From assembly GCF_009856445.1 (NCBI RefSeq), contig NZ_WMFA01000002.1, positions 434,001 through 498,000 on the forward strand: a stretch of DNA of 64,000 bases. The letters run 5' to 3'. Made by a program: the position numbers and the translations under genes. The notes beneath the pieces were generated by a model. It had not been told where the DNA came from, made no database searches, and worked only from the letters and a program-made list of their open reading frames with translations. The stretch is from Halobacillus litoralis (GTDB taxonomy: Bacteria > Bacillota > Bacilli > Bacillales > Halobacillaceae). Numbering within the stretch: the first letter of the stretch is position 1; the number at the start of each line of letters is the position of its first letter. Of this stretch, positions 50,928 through 60,223 are shown in pieces.

Positions 50928-50990
50928 ATGGGAGAATTGCTAAGAATAGCTTTTATGAACTGGTTGAATGTTGAGAAGGATACCGCTTAG
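50928..50990 (+). CDS. 20-residue peptide between the YrzI-type genes
   Basis: AAAAGGAGATGATGACA precedes an ATG encoding MGELLRIAFMNWLNVEKDTA, an amphipathic helix. The ribosome site and the tight spacing to its neighbours (30 and 26 bp) suggest translation from the same message. No family recognised. Confidence 0.5.
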   Translation: MGELLRIAFMNWLNVEKDTA

Positions 50991-51016
50991 CCTCAGTCCA
51001 AAGAGGAGGAAATAAC

Positions 51017-51151
51017 ATGAGAATCCACATGATTCTTTTTACCATCGTGATTGAACGGGCGAATGCCGCCTCCGTCGAGAAATCGAAACGACGCAGCCGG
51101 CAGATCGAACAGAAAATCAATGATGTGAAGAGTAAATACGCGCACATATAA
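51017..51151 (+). CDS. YrzI-type tandem small protein, copy 2
   Basis: A 44-residue protein starting MRIHMILFTIVIERANAAS and ending in a strongly basic helix. It resembles copy 1 at the start (F-T-I-x-V and a basic residue after) and the YrzI family. AAGAGGAGGA is the ribosome site. It is last in the small operon, before a terminator. Confidence 0.65.
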   Translation: MRIHMILFTIVIERANAASVEKSKRRSRQIEQKINDVKSKYAHI

Positions 51152-51156
51152 CCCTC

Positions 51157-51187
51157 AAAACCTCTGCTGAACAGGCAGAGGTTTTAT
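51157..51187 (+). terminator. Terminator of the YrzI-type operon
   Basis: AAAACCTCTGC and GCAGAGGTTTT, perfect 11-bp stem. Confidence 0.85.
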
Positions 51188-51232
51188 CATAAAATCCTCC
51201 TTCCCTTGGAACAATAGGAAGGAGGGGAGTGA

Positions 51233-51370
51233 ATGAACATGGCATCAGGAAATAAGAAAATCACCAAGCGTAATGAGAAAAAGCATGCGCGTAAAGAAGA
51301 AAGACGTGGCAAAAAGCAGCAGGATGAGACAGCGATCAACCATGTCGTCAATGTTTACGACCCCATTTAA
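51233..51370 (+). CDS. 45-residue basic protein
   Basis: GGAGGGGAG lies before an ATG (a second in-frame ATG is two codons on). The product is Lys/Arg-rich in its first 30 residues (KKITKRNEKKHARKEERRGKK) and ends NHVVNVYDPI. Such composition could bind nucleic acid, or it may be a small spore-type protein; neither is shown. A terminator follows at once. Confidence 0.6.
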   Translation: MNMASGNKKITKRNEKKHARKEERRGKKQQDETAINHVVNVYDPI

Positions 51371-51379
51371 AGAAGACAG

Positions 51380-51408
51380 AGCCCGGAGCCATTGCTTCGG
51401 GCTTTTTT
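51380..51408 (+). terminator. Terminator after the basic small protein
   Basis: AGCCCGGAGC and GCTTCGGGCT with a T-run. Confidence 0.88.
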
Positions 51409-51556
51409 ATTTTCAAAACAGGATATCTCTGTAAGAATGGTGTTTATTTTCCATGCGATGAGGGAATTGTACATAATCTTACATAGACAATCTTTGAAAT
51501 AATATGAACATTCCTATATGTTCAAAGAAAGACGTTTTTTAAAGGAAGGATCGAAA

Positions 51557-52828
51557 ATGAACTTACATAGAACGCCACTCCCTGTACCGGAAGCGGTCGA
51601 CAGGGTCATGACCTATAAAAAAGATGGAAGAATGGAAACCGTTCTGCTTGAGCAATCGGATGGGCGCCGGTTAGCGGAAGACTTACTGGCCACACATCCT
51701 GTGCCTCCTTTCAACAAATCTCCTTACGACGGATTTGCCCTGCGCTCGGAAGATACGGAGGGTTTATCCAGAACGAATTCCGGTCACTTTCATGTGACGG
51801 AAACGATCGGGGCCGGTGAGCTTGCAAGTAAACCGGTAGAAAAAGGGGAAGCTGTGCGGATCATGACAGGTGCAGAAATTCCTGCAGGCGCGGATTGTGT
51901 TGCGATGTTTGAGATCTGTCAAACGTATGAAGAGCATGGTTCCTCATACATGTCTTTGAAGCGATCGATGGATAAAAACCAGAACATTATTGGAAAAGGT
52001 TCAGAGACAGAAAAAGGGACCGTTCTTGTCGAAGCGGGAACGCGCATCAATCCTGGTGTAAAAGCGCTCCTCGCTACCTTTGGATATCCAGAGGTGAAGG
52101 TTTATCGAAAGCCGAAGATCGGTGTATTTGCAACAGGATCCGAGCTGCTTGATGTTGATGAACCCCTTCAACCTGGTAAGATCCGCAACTCCAATGCTGC
52201 GATGATCCTATCCCAAATCGAACGCGCAGGCGCAGAAGGTCATTATTTAGGGAAACTGGTGGATGACTTCGATGCTTGCTTTGAGGCCGTTTCCCGTTCT
52301 CTGCATGATTATGATTTGTTGATTACAACAGGGGGCGTGTCTGTCGGGGATTATGACCTCATGCCCGACATTTATGAAGAACTGGGAGCTCAGGTGCTTT
52401 TCAATAAAGTCGCGATGCGCCCGGGCAGCGTGACCACCGTAGCTGAGCATGATGGCCAACTGCTTTATGGATTAAGCGGAAACCCATCCGCCTGTTATGT
52501 CGGTTTTGAATTGTTCACCTATCCTATTATTCAAAAGCTGCTTGGAGATCCAAGGCCTTTCCATACACGCATCAAGGCAACCCTTGGGGAGGACTTCCCG
52601 AAGCCCAACCCTTTCACGCGGTTTGTGCGTGGAAAACTTCACTACGAAGAAGGCCGGGTGATGGTGTCTCCAGCAGGAAAGGATAAATCAAATGTCGTGA
52701 CATCCTTAGCTAAGACAGATGCCTTTCTTGTGCTGCCTGGTGGAACAAGAGGGTTTGAAAAAGGAGATGCCGTAGAAGCGATCCTTTTAGAAGATCAACG
52801 TGGACAAGAATATTTCGAGGAGGGGTGA
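51557..52828 (+). CDS. moeA: Molybdopterin molybdenumtransferase
   Basis: A 423-residue enzyme inserting molybdate into adenylated molybdopterin. Motifs: [37 protein letters not shown], and the MPT-binding domain with [39 protein letters not shown] and [15 protein letters not shown]. The C-terminal domain IV is complete. AAGGAAGGA sets the start at 51557; the frame runs back to 51518. The end overlaps the frame of moaA, giving a two-gene molybdenum cofactor operon. Confidence 0.95.
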   Translation: MNLHRTPLPVPEAVDRVMTYKKDGRMETVLLEQSDGRRLAEDLLATHPVPPFNKSPYDGFALRSEDTEGLSRTNSGHFHVTETIGAGELASKPVEKGEAVRIMTGAEIPAGADCVAMFEICQTYEEHGSSYMSLKRSMDKNQNIIGKGSETEKGTVLVEAGTRINPGVKALLATFGYPEVKVYRKPKIGVFATGSELLDVDEPLQPGKIRNSNAAMILSQIERAGAEGHYLGKLVDDFDACFEAVSRSLHDYDLLITTGGVSVGDYDLMPDIYEELGAQVLFNKVAMRPGSVTTVAEHDGQLLYGLSGNPSACYVGFELFTYPIIQKLLGDPRPFHTRIKATLGEDFPKPNPFTRFVRGKLHYEEGRVMVSPAGKDKSNVVTSLAKTDAFLVLPGGTRGFEKGDAVEAILLEDQRGQEYFEEG

Positions 52829-53846
52829 TCTTATCGATTCACACATCATTGATCAACTTGGTCGTCCCATTAAAGATTTAAGAATATCCGTCATCGATCA
52901 ATGCAATTTCCGCTGTACGTACTGCATGCCGGCGGAAATCTTCGGTCCGGATTATGCTTTTCTACCTAAAGAAGAGCTCCTGAGTTTTGACGAAATCGTC
53001 CGGCTTGCGGAAATCTTCGCCAAGTTCGGAGTGGAAAAAATCCGCCTGACCGGGGGGGAGCCGCTGATGAGGAAAGATCTCGCGGATCTCGTGCGCCGGT
53101 TAAAAGAAATTGATGGCATCGAGGATATCGCCGTCACAACCAATGCGGTCTTTCTCGTAAGACAGGCTCAAAAACTGAAGGACGCGGGCCTGGATCGAGT
53201 GAACATCAGTCTGGATGCGATTGAAGACCACGTTTTCAAGGAAACGAATGGACGTGGAATCAAAACGAAACCCGTATTAAAAGGCATCGAAGCGGCAAGA
53301 GAAGCGGGGTTGAAAATAAAAATCAACATGGTCGTAAAAAAAGGGATGAACGAAGACCAGATCCTGCCGATGGCTCGTTACTTCAAAGGAACCGGTGATA
53401 CGCTCCGTTTCATTGAATTCATGGAAGTGGGCAACCATAACGGCTGGAACATGGATGCGGTCGTCTCTAAAAAATGGATCATCGAACAAATTGATCGGGA
53501 AATGCCACTCGTGGCAACAGAGCCGAATTATTTTGGAGAAGTGGCTTCCCGCTACCGTTATGAAGATGGTGCAGGAGAAATCGGAGTGATCTCATCTGTC
53601 ACCGAAGCCTTCTGCTCGAGCTGTACGAGGGCACGTTTGTCTGCTGATGGGAACCTCTTTACCTGCCTGTTTGCTTCTTCCGGGTATGATTTAAAAACCA
53701 TGCTCCGTGAAGGGGAGAACGATGAAGCAATCACAGATTACCTGCTTGCGATCTGGACGGGCCGTACCGATCAATATTCGGTCGACAGAGCCCAGGGCAA
53801 GCCGATGAAAGAGAACAAAATCGAAATGTCGTACATCGGAGGATAA
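52800..53846 (+). CDS. moaA: GTP 3',8-cyclase, radical SAM
   Basis: First enzyme of molybdenum cofactor synthesis, turning GTP into 3',8-cyclo-dihydro-GTP. The N-terminal cluster CNFRCTYC (from the GTG start Cys35, 39 and 42) binds [21 protein letters not shown] gives the second cluster. [13 protein letters not shown] and [13 protein letters not shown] are family marks. The start is unclear. GTG 52800 lies inside moeA without a ribosome site, while GAGGAGGGG at 52817-52825 is ideally placed for 52833, where the codon is ATC. The protein homology begins near [11 protein letters not shown], which suits the later start. Confidence 0.93.
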   Translation: MDKNISRRGDLIDSHIIDQLGRPIKDLRISVIDQCNFRCTYCMPAEIFGPDYAFLPKEELLSFDEIVRLAEIFAKFGVEKIRLTGGEPLMRKDLADLVRRLKEIDGIEDIAVTTNAVFLVRQAQKLKDAGLDRVNISLDAIEDHVFKETNGRGIKTKPVLKGIEAAREAGLKIKINMVVKKGMNEDQILPMARYFKGTGDTLRFIEFMEVGNHNGWNMDAVVSKKWIIEQIDREMPLVATEPNYFGEVASRYRYEDGAGEIGVISSVTEAFCSSCTRARLSADGNLFTCLFASSGYDLKTMLREGENDEAITDYLLAIWTGRTDQYSVDRAQGKPMKENKIEMSYIGG

Positions 53847-53865
53847 AAAAGGTCGAATTCAGTCT

Positions 53866-53910
53866 TTGCTCCAGTCCTCTCCGTGTTCTATAATAGAGAT
53901 AATTATCATT
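53866..53910 (+). promoter_or_regulatory. Promoter with Fur-like palindrome
   Basis: TTGCTC, a 17-bp spacer and TATAAT (53889-53894), followed by GATAATTATCATT (53898-53910) over the start site. The latter resembles a Fur box with a few mismatches, so iron control of the YwpF-like gene is possible. Confidence 0.45.
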
Positions 53911-53926
53911 CTCGGAGGTCATTCGA

Positions 53927-54352
53927 ATGAAAACCTTTAAACTGATTTCATTGGATATCGTGGAAGAAAAGCACGAGGATATCACTCAAAGGCGCATCAA
54001 GCTGGAAGACGGTTTGATTATCAATAGAGAAGATGACCGAGGCCGTTGGGTCATTGAGGCTTACGTCGATGAGAGCTATCGGGATTTCTTTGAAACGATG
54101 AAAGAAAAAGAGGAAGAAATCATCATTCAAGTGAAAATTACGAAACAAAGCAACCGTCCAGCGACTTTCCTTGTCAAACCGATTGACGTCAACATGATCG
54201 GCGACCGGATGAACGTTATTTTTATGGGCACGATTATCGATCGGCATCAGGAACAAGTGGAATGGGTGTTAAAGCAATTGATGGATGAAGGCTACCAGGG
54301 AGAAGACCTCTTAGAAGAATTCAAAAAGCGTGGCCAGGAATCAAAAGCATAA
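53927..54352 (+). CDS. ywpF: YwpF-like protein
   Basis: A 141-residue cytoplasmic protein that matches the YwpF family of Bacilli: MKTFKLISLDIV, LEDGLIINREDDRGRWVIEA, KQSNRPATFLVK and the C-terminal LLDEGYTG-like end seen here as LMDEGYQGEDLLEEFKKR. The role is unknown. A sigma-A promoter and AGGAGG-type site precede it. It is transcribed alone. Confidence 0.82.
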   Translation: MKTFKLISLDIVEEKHEDITQRRIKLEDGLIINREDDRGRWVIEAYVDESYRDFFETMKEKEEEIIIQVKITKQSNRPATFLVKPIDVNMIGDRMNVIFMGTIIDRHQEQVEWVLKQLMDEGYQGEDLLEEFKKRGQESKA

Positions 54353-54362
54353 GCATACGGTT

Positions 54363-54389
54363 GGAGGCGTCTGATTTTCAGACGCCTCC
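54363..54389 (+). terminator. Hairpin after the YwpF-like gene
   Basis: GGAGGCGTCTG and CAGACGCCTCC form a perfect 11-bp stem with a 5-bp loop. No T-run follows, so termination strength is unsure. Confidence 0.65.
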
Positions 54390-54520
54390 GACGTGTGTAT
54401 TAGTTCAAATGTCTTAGAATATTTAAAAAACGGAAGTAATTTGTCGAATATACTGCTATACTATTAGTGGTGATAGAGAGACATCCATGAGACCTGGCAA
54501 CATCAAAGGAGTTTTACTTT

Positions 54521-55882
54521 ATGTGGGTGAGAAGAAAGAGCCTGCGATGGCTGAATGACTTATCGCCATTCCAATTAATCGCATTATACTATATGGTCGC
54601 AGTCACCATATCTTCCATATTAATCGCCCTTCCTGTGGCTCATCGGGAGGGTGTGAAAATCGAATTCATCGATGTTTTATTCACGGCGGTCAGTGCGGTC
54701 AGTGTCACAGGTTTGACCACTCTGCCGACGGCTGAAACGTTCAGTACGACGGGCTATTTTATCCTCGCGATCGTTCTTCAATTCGGTGGGATCGGTGTCA
54801 TGACCTTAGGTACGCTGGTCTGGTTGATGCTCGGAAAGAAAATCGGTTTGAAAGAACGGCGTTTGATTATGACCGACCACAACCAGACGTCCTTCGCCGG
54901 GATGGTCCGACTAGTGAAGCAAATCGTATTAGTTGTACTCATGATCGAACTCGTCGGGTTTCTTGTTCTGGGTACGTATTTTCTTCAATACTATGAACCC
55001 GGCGAAGCTTATTTACAGGGCTTCTTCGGTACCATCAGTGCGATGACGAACGGTGGCTTCGACATTACGGGTCAATCCTTGATTCCGTTCCGTCACGATT
55101 ACTTTGTCCAGTTCATCAATATCATTCTCATCATCGCCGGAGCCATCGGCTTCCCGGTGTTGATCGAGGTTAAACAGTATTTGATGCAGAACCATGAAGA
55201 AAAATCGATTCGTTTTTCCTTGTTTGCCAAACTGACGACGTTCACTTTCTTCGCTTTAGTCATACTTGGGACCATCATGATCATCATTTTAGAAAGCAAT
55301 CATTTCTTTACAGACAAGTCCTGGCATGAAATTTTCTTTTATGCTCTGTTCCAGTCTGTCACGACGAGAAGTGGCGGCCTTGCCACGATGGATATTAACC
55401 AATTTACGGAACAAACGCAGTTGTTCATGTCTTCCTTGATGTTCATCGGCGCATCCCCGAGTAGTGTGGGAGGCGGAATCAGGACGACGACATTTGCCCT
55501 TGTGGTCATCTTTGTGCTGACCTTTGCCAGGGGAGGAAACAATATTCGGTTGTTCAGAAGAGAAATTCATCCGGAAGATTTGAATAAAGCGGTTGTTGTC
55601 ACGATTGTTGCCTTATTCGTCTGCTTCAGCGCTGTCATTACATTGACCATCACGGAACCTTTCACACTGAATGAACTCGTTTTTGAGGTCTGTTCGGCGT
55701 TCGGAACGGTCGGGTTATCTCTCGGCATTACGCCAGGGCTGTCATCCTTCGGGAAAATCGTGCTCATGCTACTCATGTTTTTAGGAAGGATCGGGTTATT
55801 GACGTTCTTGTTCTCCTTTAAGAAACATGACAAAGCGCAAGGGAAGTATCATTATCCTAGAGAAAGAATCATTATTGGTTAG
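54521..55882 (+). CDS. ktrD: Ktr/Trk-type K+ uptake membrane subunit (KtrB/KtrD)
   Basis: A 453-residue K+ channel-like subunit with four M1-P-M2 units. The four selectivity loops are seen: SVTGLTT, NGGFD, TRSGGL and GTVGLS, each with the filter Gly. It works with a cytoplasmic KtrA/KtrC gating ring; no partner gene is adjacent, as in KtrD of B. subtilis. AAAGGAG lies about 10 bp before the ATG. Potassium uptake suits osmotic adaptation. The letter B or D cannot be fixed. Confidence 0.92.
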   Translation: MWVRRKSLRWLNDLSPFQLIALYYMVAVTISSILIALPVAHREGVKIEFIDVLFTAVSAVSVTGLTTLPTAETFSTTGYFILAIVLQFGGIGVMTLGTLVWLMLGKKIGLKERRLIMTDHNQTSFAGMVRLVKQIVLVVLMIELVGFLVLGTYFLQYYEPGEAYLQGFFGTISAMTNGGFDITGQSLIPFRHDYFVQFINIILIIAGAIGFPVLIEVKQYLMQNHEEKSIRFSLFAKLTTFTFFALVILGTIMIIILESNHFFTDKSWHEIFFYALFQSVTTRSGGLATMDINQFTEQTQLFMSSLMFIGASPSSVGGGIRTTTFALVVIFVLTFARGGNNIRLFRREIHPEDLNKAVVVTIVALFVCFSAVITLTITEPFTLNELVFEVCSAFGTVGLSLGITPGLSSFGKIVLMLLMFLGRIGLLTFLFSFKKHDKAQGKYHYPRERIIIG

Positions 55883-55969
55883 AACACAGCTGTTTAGGGG
55901 GCGCACATATGTCGGAGCTTTTGAGAGAGCATGCCTAACCTATAGATGATTGGATTTTTCAACAAATGA

Positions 55970-56372
55970 ATGACCGCTCTTCCATGGATTGTGATGACAC
56001 ACTCGCTCATGTTCGGCTACGAGAAAGAAGAAATGATGAATCAGGACGCATTCACCCTTACGGAAGAGGGAGAACACGAAGCCCTGCATCAGCTTTTTCT
56101 CAGCTATCCTGAACAGCCCTATGTGCTGAAGGCGATCAGAAAAGGCGGGGCTTCATTTTATATCGAAGTGCTCGCCCATCCTTATCCACACGGAGATCGC
56201 ATTTTACGTCCATTCGTTGAATATGAAAGTCATTGCCGAAGGCGTAGAGACCGCTGAACAATGGGATTTCCTGAAAAACGAGAAATGTGATGAAATTCAA
56301 GGGTATTTTTACAGCAAACCGCTGCCCCCTGAACAGTTAATCACGATCTTTGAGAACAAAACAATCCACTAA
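55970..56372 (+). pseudogene. Decayed PAS-EAL (cyclic di-GMP phosphodiesterase) gene
   Basis: Two fragments of a signalling gene in different frames. The first (55970-56220) gives a PAS-like piece, FGYEKEEMMNQDAF, YVLKAIRKGGASFYIEVLAHPYPHGD. The second, from about 56215, gives the C-terminal end of an EAL domain: HSLNMKVIAEGVETAEQWDF followed by CDEIQGYFYSKPLPPEQL and a stop at 56372. Most of the EAL domain, including the EAL motif and metal sites, is missing, and the two join out of frame. A deletion plus frameshift is the simplest cause. Confidence 0.85.
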
Positions 56373-56373
56373 C

Positions 56374-56409
56374 AAAAAGGACACAGCCTTTGGGGCTGTG
56401 TCCTTTTTT
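56374..56409 (+). terminator. Terminator of the PAS-EAL remnant
   Basis: AAAAAGGACACAGCC and GGCTGTGTCCTTTTTT form a perfect stem. It has outlived the gene. Confidence 0.9.
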
Positions 56410-56583
56410 AGGAAAAAGAATAAAGATGAGTCTTTTAAAGAGGGGAGAAGGTCTGATCTCCCATCTTCTCTCAGCGTCTATCTCTACTTTCTCCATAAGA
56501 CGCTGGACAAGTGAGGGGGAAAGTACATTCTCCCGTCCCTTGTCTTATGCTTGATGATTTCCTATTCAAGCACAAATCAGTGG

Positions 56584-56709
56584 TTAGCAGTAAAATGCTG
56601 CACCTACGATGATCAATAGGATGAACAATACGACGATCAAGGCGAAGTTATTGCCGCAACGCCGTGGTCTATAGCACTGTCTTCCTCCGTAAGGATAGCC
56701 TCCGTACAT
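56584..56709 (-). CDS. YjcZ-family sporulation protein
   Basis: A 41-residue protein: head [19 protein letters not shown] and then one helix [17 protein letters not shown] ending in Phe-Tyr-Cys. The Gly/Tyr-rich head followed by [15 protein letters not shown] is the signature of YjcZ-type small sporulation proteins. TAGGAGGTGAG is a perfect ribosome site on the minus strand. Likely expressed in the developing spore. Confidence 0.88.
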   Translation of the reverse strand: MYGGYPYGGRQCYRPRRCGNNFALIVVLFILLIIVGAAFYC

Positions 56710-56784
56710 AAGCTCACCTCCTATAGTTACATTCGTAGCCTATGCACGAAGGAGGGACTGTGTATGGTCATCTACCCACCTTCA

Positions 56785-56988
56785 TCAATTCATGAAGGTC
56801 GGGGGCGAAAGTTTTGTGATTTTACTCTTCTGGTGCATACTGTCCGCTTGTTGTTCCTGGTGATGATCACACTGATCCAGTTCTTCACACCAATGGTTCA
56901 ATTGCTCATTGCTGTATTGGTTGTGCGGGGGGTGATGAGTCGAATGGGAAGGGTAATAAGGTCCGGAAATCCTTTGATTTGAATACAT
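56785..56988 (-). CDS. Possible small Gln/His-rich protein
   Basis: A 67-residue frame with GGAAGGAGG 7 bp before ATG 56988. The product is rich in His, Gln, Asn, Ser and Pro (HSTHHPPHNQYSNEQLNHW) with two Cys, a composition common for small spore-coat proteins. It neighbours the YjcZ gene on the same strand. Against it, a hydrophobic frame on the plus strand (56764-56982) also has a strong ribosome site and covers nearly the same bases; only one is likely real. I favour this one on composition and neighbours. Confidence 0.4.
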   Translation of the reverse strand: MYSNQRISGPYYPSHSTHHPPHNQYSNEQLNHWCEELDQCDHHQEQQADSMHQKSKITKLSPPTFMN

Positions 56989-57264
56989 AACCATGCCTCC
57001 TTCCCCCATATTATCCCCTCGGTTCCCTTTATTATCCTTGTCAAAAATACACACAGATAAGAAAGGAGGAATTTCAAAAACAGAAGCGAAAGTAGTACTT
57101 TACTGAAGTAGAGGGTTATAACATACGCTCGAAGGGTAAAAAATGAGTATAAAGAAATGGAAAAATAGGCAGAGCACATTGGCTGAGTTGGATCAATGGC
57201 TGCCTTTGTACATATTTTGTATAATGATTGTACAGTAGAAGTTCAGGAGAGAAGGTGGATGGTT

Positions 57265-58749
57265 ATGAAGAAAATCGCCATAATCGGAGCGGGGCCTGGC
57301 GGCTTAGCCTCAGCGATGATTCTTGCAGCTAAAGGCTATGATGTACAGGTCTATGAAAAACAATCCTATGTGGGCGGAAGGAACGGACATTTTTCTCTCG
57401 GGGATTATACATTCGATATCGGCCCGACATTTCTAAGTATGCCTCAAATCATGGAGGAAATTTTTGAAATGTCCGGGAGGAATGTTCACGATTACATGGA
57501 CATGAAAGAACTTTCCCCCATGTATGAACTTCAGTTCGACGGAAAGAGAGTACCGATGTACCGGGAAAGGGAGAAAATGCTGGACGTCATTTCGGAGCAT
57601 TTCCCAGGCAATGAAACCGGATACGAAAACTTCATGAAGGATACACGTGAAAAAATGCAGGCGCTCATGCCTCTTTTGCAAACCAAACATAACAAGTTGA
57701 CGGATTATATGAGTAAACGGGCGCTCAAGGCTTTACCGAAGCTTTCGCTTGGTAAATCCGTCTATGATGTTCTTTCCGATTACTTTACCGATGAACGTCT
57801 GAAAATCGCTTTTACGTTCCAGGCGAAGTATTTGGGCATGTCCCCATGGGAGTGCCCGGGAGCTTTTTCAATTCTTTCCTATATGGAGCATGAATGGGGA
57901 GTCTTTCATCCGATTGGAGGAGTGAATCAACTCTCAAAAGCGATGGCTAAAGTCACAGAAGAACATGGTGGACAGATCCATCTGAATGAAGGCGTCAAGA
58001 AAATAAACGTTTCAGGTAAGGAGATTACAGGGCTAGTTCTGGACTCGGGTGAAACGGTGCATGCAGATGAATATATTATCAATGCAGATTTCGCAGAAGC
58101 GATGACTCGTTTAGTTGATGACGGTGTTCTGCGCCGACACTCTAAAGAAAAACTCCAGAAGAAAAAGTTTTCATGTTCGACATTTATGATCTATGTCGGT
58201 CTTGATAAGGTGTACGACATGCCGCACCACACCATTCTTTTTGCGGAGGATTATCAGAAGAATGTGAACGAGATGACGAAAGACCTCGTGTTGTCCGACG
58301 AGCCGTCCATCTATATCCATAACGCGAGTGTGACCGATCCGACACTCGCACCTGAGGGGCATTCAGCGGTTTATATCCTAGCCCCAGTCCCGAACAATTA
58401 CTCGGAAATTGACTGGGACGATAAACAGGAAACATTCAAATCGCTGATTTATGACGAAATCGAAAGGAAAACAGGGTTCTCCGATATCCGCAGTCACGTG
58501 GTTGAGGAAAAAGTCCTGACACCTAAACAGTGGGAGACCGATCATTTTGTCCATCAGGGTGCAACGTTCAGCCTCGGTCACCAGCTCTCACAGATGATGT
58601 ATTTTCGTCCGCACAACAGGTTCCAGGAGCTCGATCATTGCTGGCTGGTCGGTGGTGGAACCCATCCCGGAAGCGGGTTGCCGACCATTCTGGAATCTGC
58701 CAGGATCACTACAGGATGGATCAGGGAAGAGGAGGTACAGCCAATATGA
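57265..58749 (+). CDS. crtN: Carotenoid desaturase, CrtN/CrtI family (first copy)
   Basis: A 494-residue FAD-dependent desaturase. KKIAIIGAGPGGLASAMILAAKGYDVQVYEK gives the FAD fold; YVGGRNGHF and FDIGPTFL follow, and the end has CWLVGGGTHPGSGLPTILESARI, the CrtI-family signature. In C30 pathways CrtN turns dehydrosqualene into diaponeurosporene or diapolycopene. GAAGGTGG sets ATG 57265. It overlaps the next gene by 4 bp. The three-gene operon gives the pink-orange pigments of such halophiles; C30 rather than C40 is inferred from the relatives. Confidence 0.9.
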   Translation: MKKIAIIGAGPGGLASAMILAAKGYDVQVYEKQSYVGGRNGHFSLGDYTFDIGPTFLSMPQIMEEIFEMSGRNVHDYMDMKELSPMYELQFDGKRVPMYREREKMLDVISEHFPGNETGYENFMKDTREKMQALMPLLQTKHNKLTDYMSKRALKALPKLSLGKSVYDVLSDYFTDERLKIAFTFQAKYLGMSPWECPGAFSILSYMEHEWGVFHPIGGVNQLSKAMAKVTEEHGGQIHLNEGVKKINVSGKEITGLVLDSGETVHADEYIINADFAEAMTRLVDDGVLRRHSKEKLQKKKFSCSTFMIYVGLDKVYDMPHHTILFAEDYQKNVNEMTKDLVLSDEPSIYIHNASVTDPTLAPEGHSAVYILAPVPNNYSEIDWDDKQETFKSLIYDEIERKTGFSDIRSHVVEEKVLTPKQWETDHFVHQGATFSLGHQLSQMMYFRPHNRFQELDHCWLVGGGTHPGSGLPTILESARITTGWIREEEVQPI

Positions 58750-60221
58750 CAAAGACGACAATCGTCGGTGGAGGGATCGGAGGCCTCGTAACAGCCCTTT
58801 TATTATCCAAAGATCCTGACCGGAGTATCTCCTTATATGAGAAGAAAGACGTACTCGGGGGCAGGCTTACTTACGAGCGGCATGGGGAGTTCAAGATCGA
58901 CCAGGGGCCAACCATTGTTCTGCTTCCTGATATGCTCCTTGGTATTTTAGAAGATGCCGGCATTCCCAGGGATCGTATTCCATTGATCCCTTGTGACCCT
59001 CTCTACCATATCCATTTTTCTGACGGGACGACGTTCAACAAATATCCAGATGCCGAAAAACAAAAAACGGAACTGCAGGAAAAGTTCCCTGGAAATGAGA
59101 TTCATTTCGACCGGTTTTTAAGTGATATGCGGGCCCGCTTCTTGCAGGGGAAAGCTCAATTTTTAGAAAAATCATTCGTAGAAAAACGAACCTTTTTCTC
59201 TCGTAAAAACTTGAAAACATTGATCAAGTTAAAAGCGTACCAGAATGTAAAGAAAATGATGCGCAGTTATTTTGACGATGAGCGGCTTGTTGAGGCCTAT
59301 ACGTTACAAACGTTGTACATCGGAGGCCATCCCGAACAGTCTCCGGCGATGTACTCGCTCGTGTCCTACAGCGAACATGAGCACGGGATCTGGTACATGA
59401 AAGGCGGTTATGCTCACCTTGTGGAAATCATCGAGCAGGAGTTGGAAAAAAGAGGGGTCGAAATTTTTAAAGGAATGCCTGTGGAAGATGTAGAAACAGA
59501 AAAGGATAGAGCTGTATCGATAACCGCTGGAGGAGAAAAGATCCGTTTTGATGAGTTGATCTTAAACGGAGATTTCCCTCTCATGGACAAAATGATGCCC
59601 GCTGACAAGCAGCTTCAAAGGAAATATACGCCTTCCTCAGGCTGCCTCTTACTCTATATGGGACTGGACCGTACCTATGAGAGCGACTCCATCCACCAGT
59701 TTTTCATGTCCGATGACTTTGACAGACATATGCGCCAAGTGTTTGTTGAAAAACAATTGCCGGATGATCCGTCCTTTTATACCTTTCATCCATCCTTAGT
59801 GGATTCTTCTCTCGCTCCTGAAGGCAAAGGGGTGCTCTATACATTGATTCCTGTACCGACAGGAGAGTCAGTGAATTTGGAGAAGAAAGATCAGTTGATT
59901 GAGAGCGTGATCGATCAAATGGAGTCACGCGGTTTTCCGGAATTGAGAAAACATGTGGAATGGATGCATGTACGAACGCCTGAAGATGCTGAACGAGAAG
60001 GCTTGTATGCAGGCGGAAGCTTCGGGATTGCACCCACCCTTTTCCAATCCGGAGTCTTCCGGCCCCAGCTTCAGCCCTACGCATTAAGCAATGTGTATGC
60101 AGTTGGAGCCTCGATTCACCCGGGTGGTGGCGTTCCAATCGTCATGCAGGGAGCAAAATTGTTGGCAGATTATTTGCAATATGGGGTCAAAGAAAGGCAT
60201 AATTACAAGCGAGGTGTTTAG
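58746..60221 (+). CDS. Carotenoid desaturase/oxidase, CrtN family (second copy)
   Basis: A 491-residue paralogue of the preceding desaturase. [30 protein letters not shown] gives the FAD fold; [20 protein letters not shown] and [23 protein letters not shown] are the family marks. In C30 clusters the second CrtN-type gene often is CrtNb/CrtP, oxidising a terminal methyl group, or a further desaturase. Sequence alone does not decide. GAGGAGG precedes the ATG, which overlaps the previous stop as ATGA. Coupled operon. Confidence 0.88.
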   Translation: MTKTTIVGGGIGGLVTALLLSKDPDRSISLYEKKDVLGGRLTYERHGEFKIDQGPTIVLLPDMLLGILEDAGIPRDRIPLIPCDPLYHIHFSDGTTFNKYPDAEKQKTELQEKFPGNEIHFDRFLSDMRARFLQGKAQFLEKSFVEKRTFFSRKNLKTLIKLKAYQNVKKMMRSYFDDERLVEAYTLQTLYIGGHPEQSPAMYSLVSYSEHEHGIWYMKGGYAHLVEIIEQELEKRGVEIFKGMPVEDVETEKDRAVSITAGGEKIRFDELILNGDFPLMDKMMPADKQLQRKYTPSSGCLLLYMGLDRTYESDSIHQFFMSDDFDRHMRQVFVEKQLPDDPSFYTFHPSLVDSSLAPEGKGVLYTLIPVPTGESVNLEKKDQLIESVIDQMESRGFPELRKHVEWMHVRTPEDAEREGLYAGGSFGIAPTLFQSGVFRPQLQPYALSNVYAVGASIHPGGGVPIVMQGAKLLADYLQYGVKERHNYKRGV

Positions 60222-60223
60222 TG

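Noticed and set aside
54391-54520. Cyclic di-AMP riboswitch before the Ktr gene
   Set aside because: The leader is only about 130 bp and lacks the conserved core of that class.
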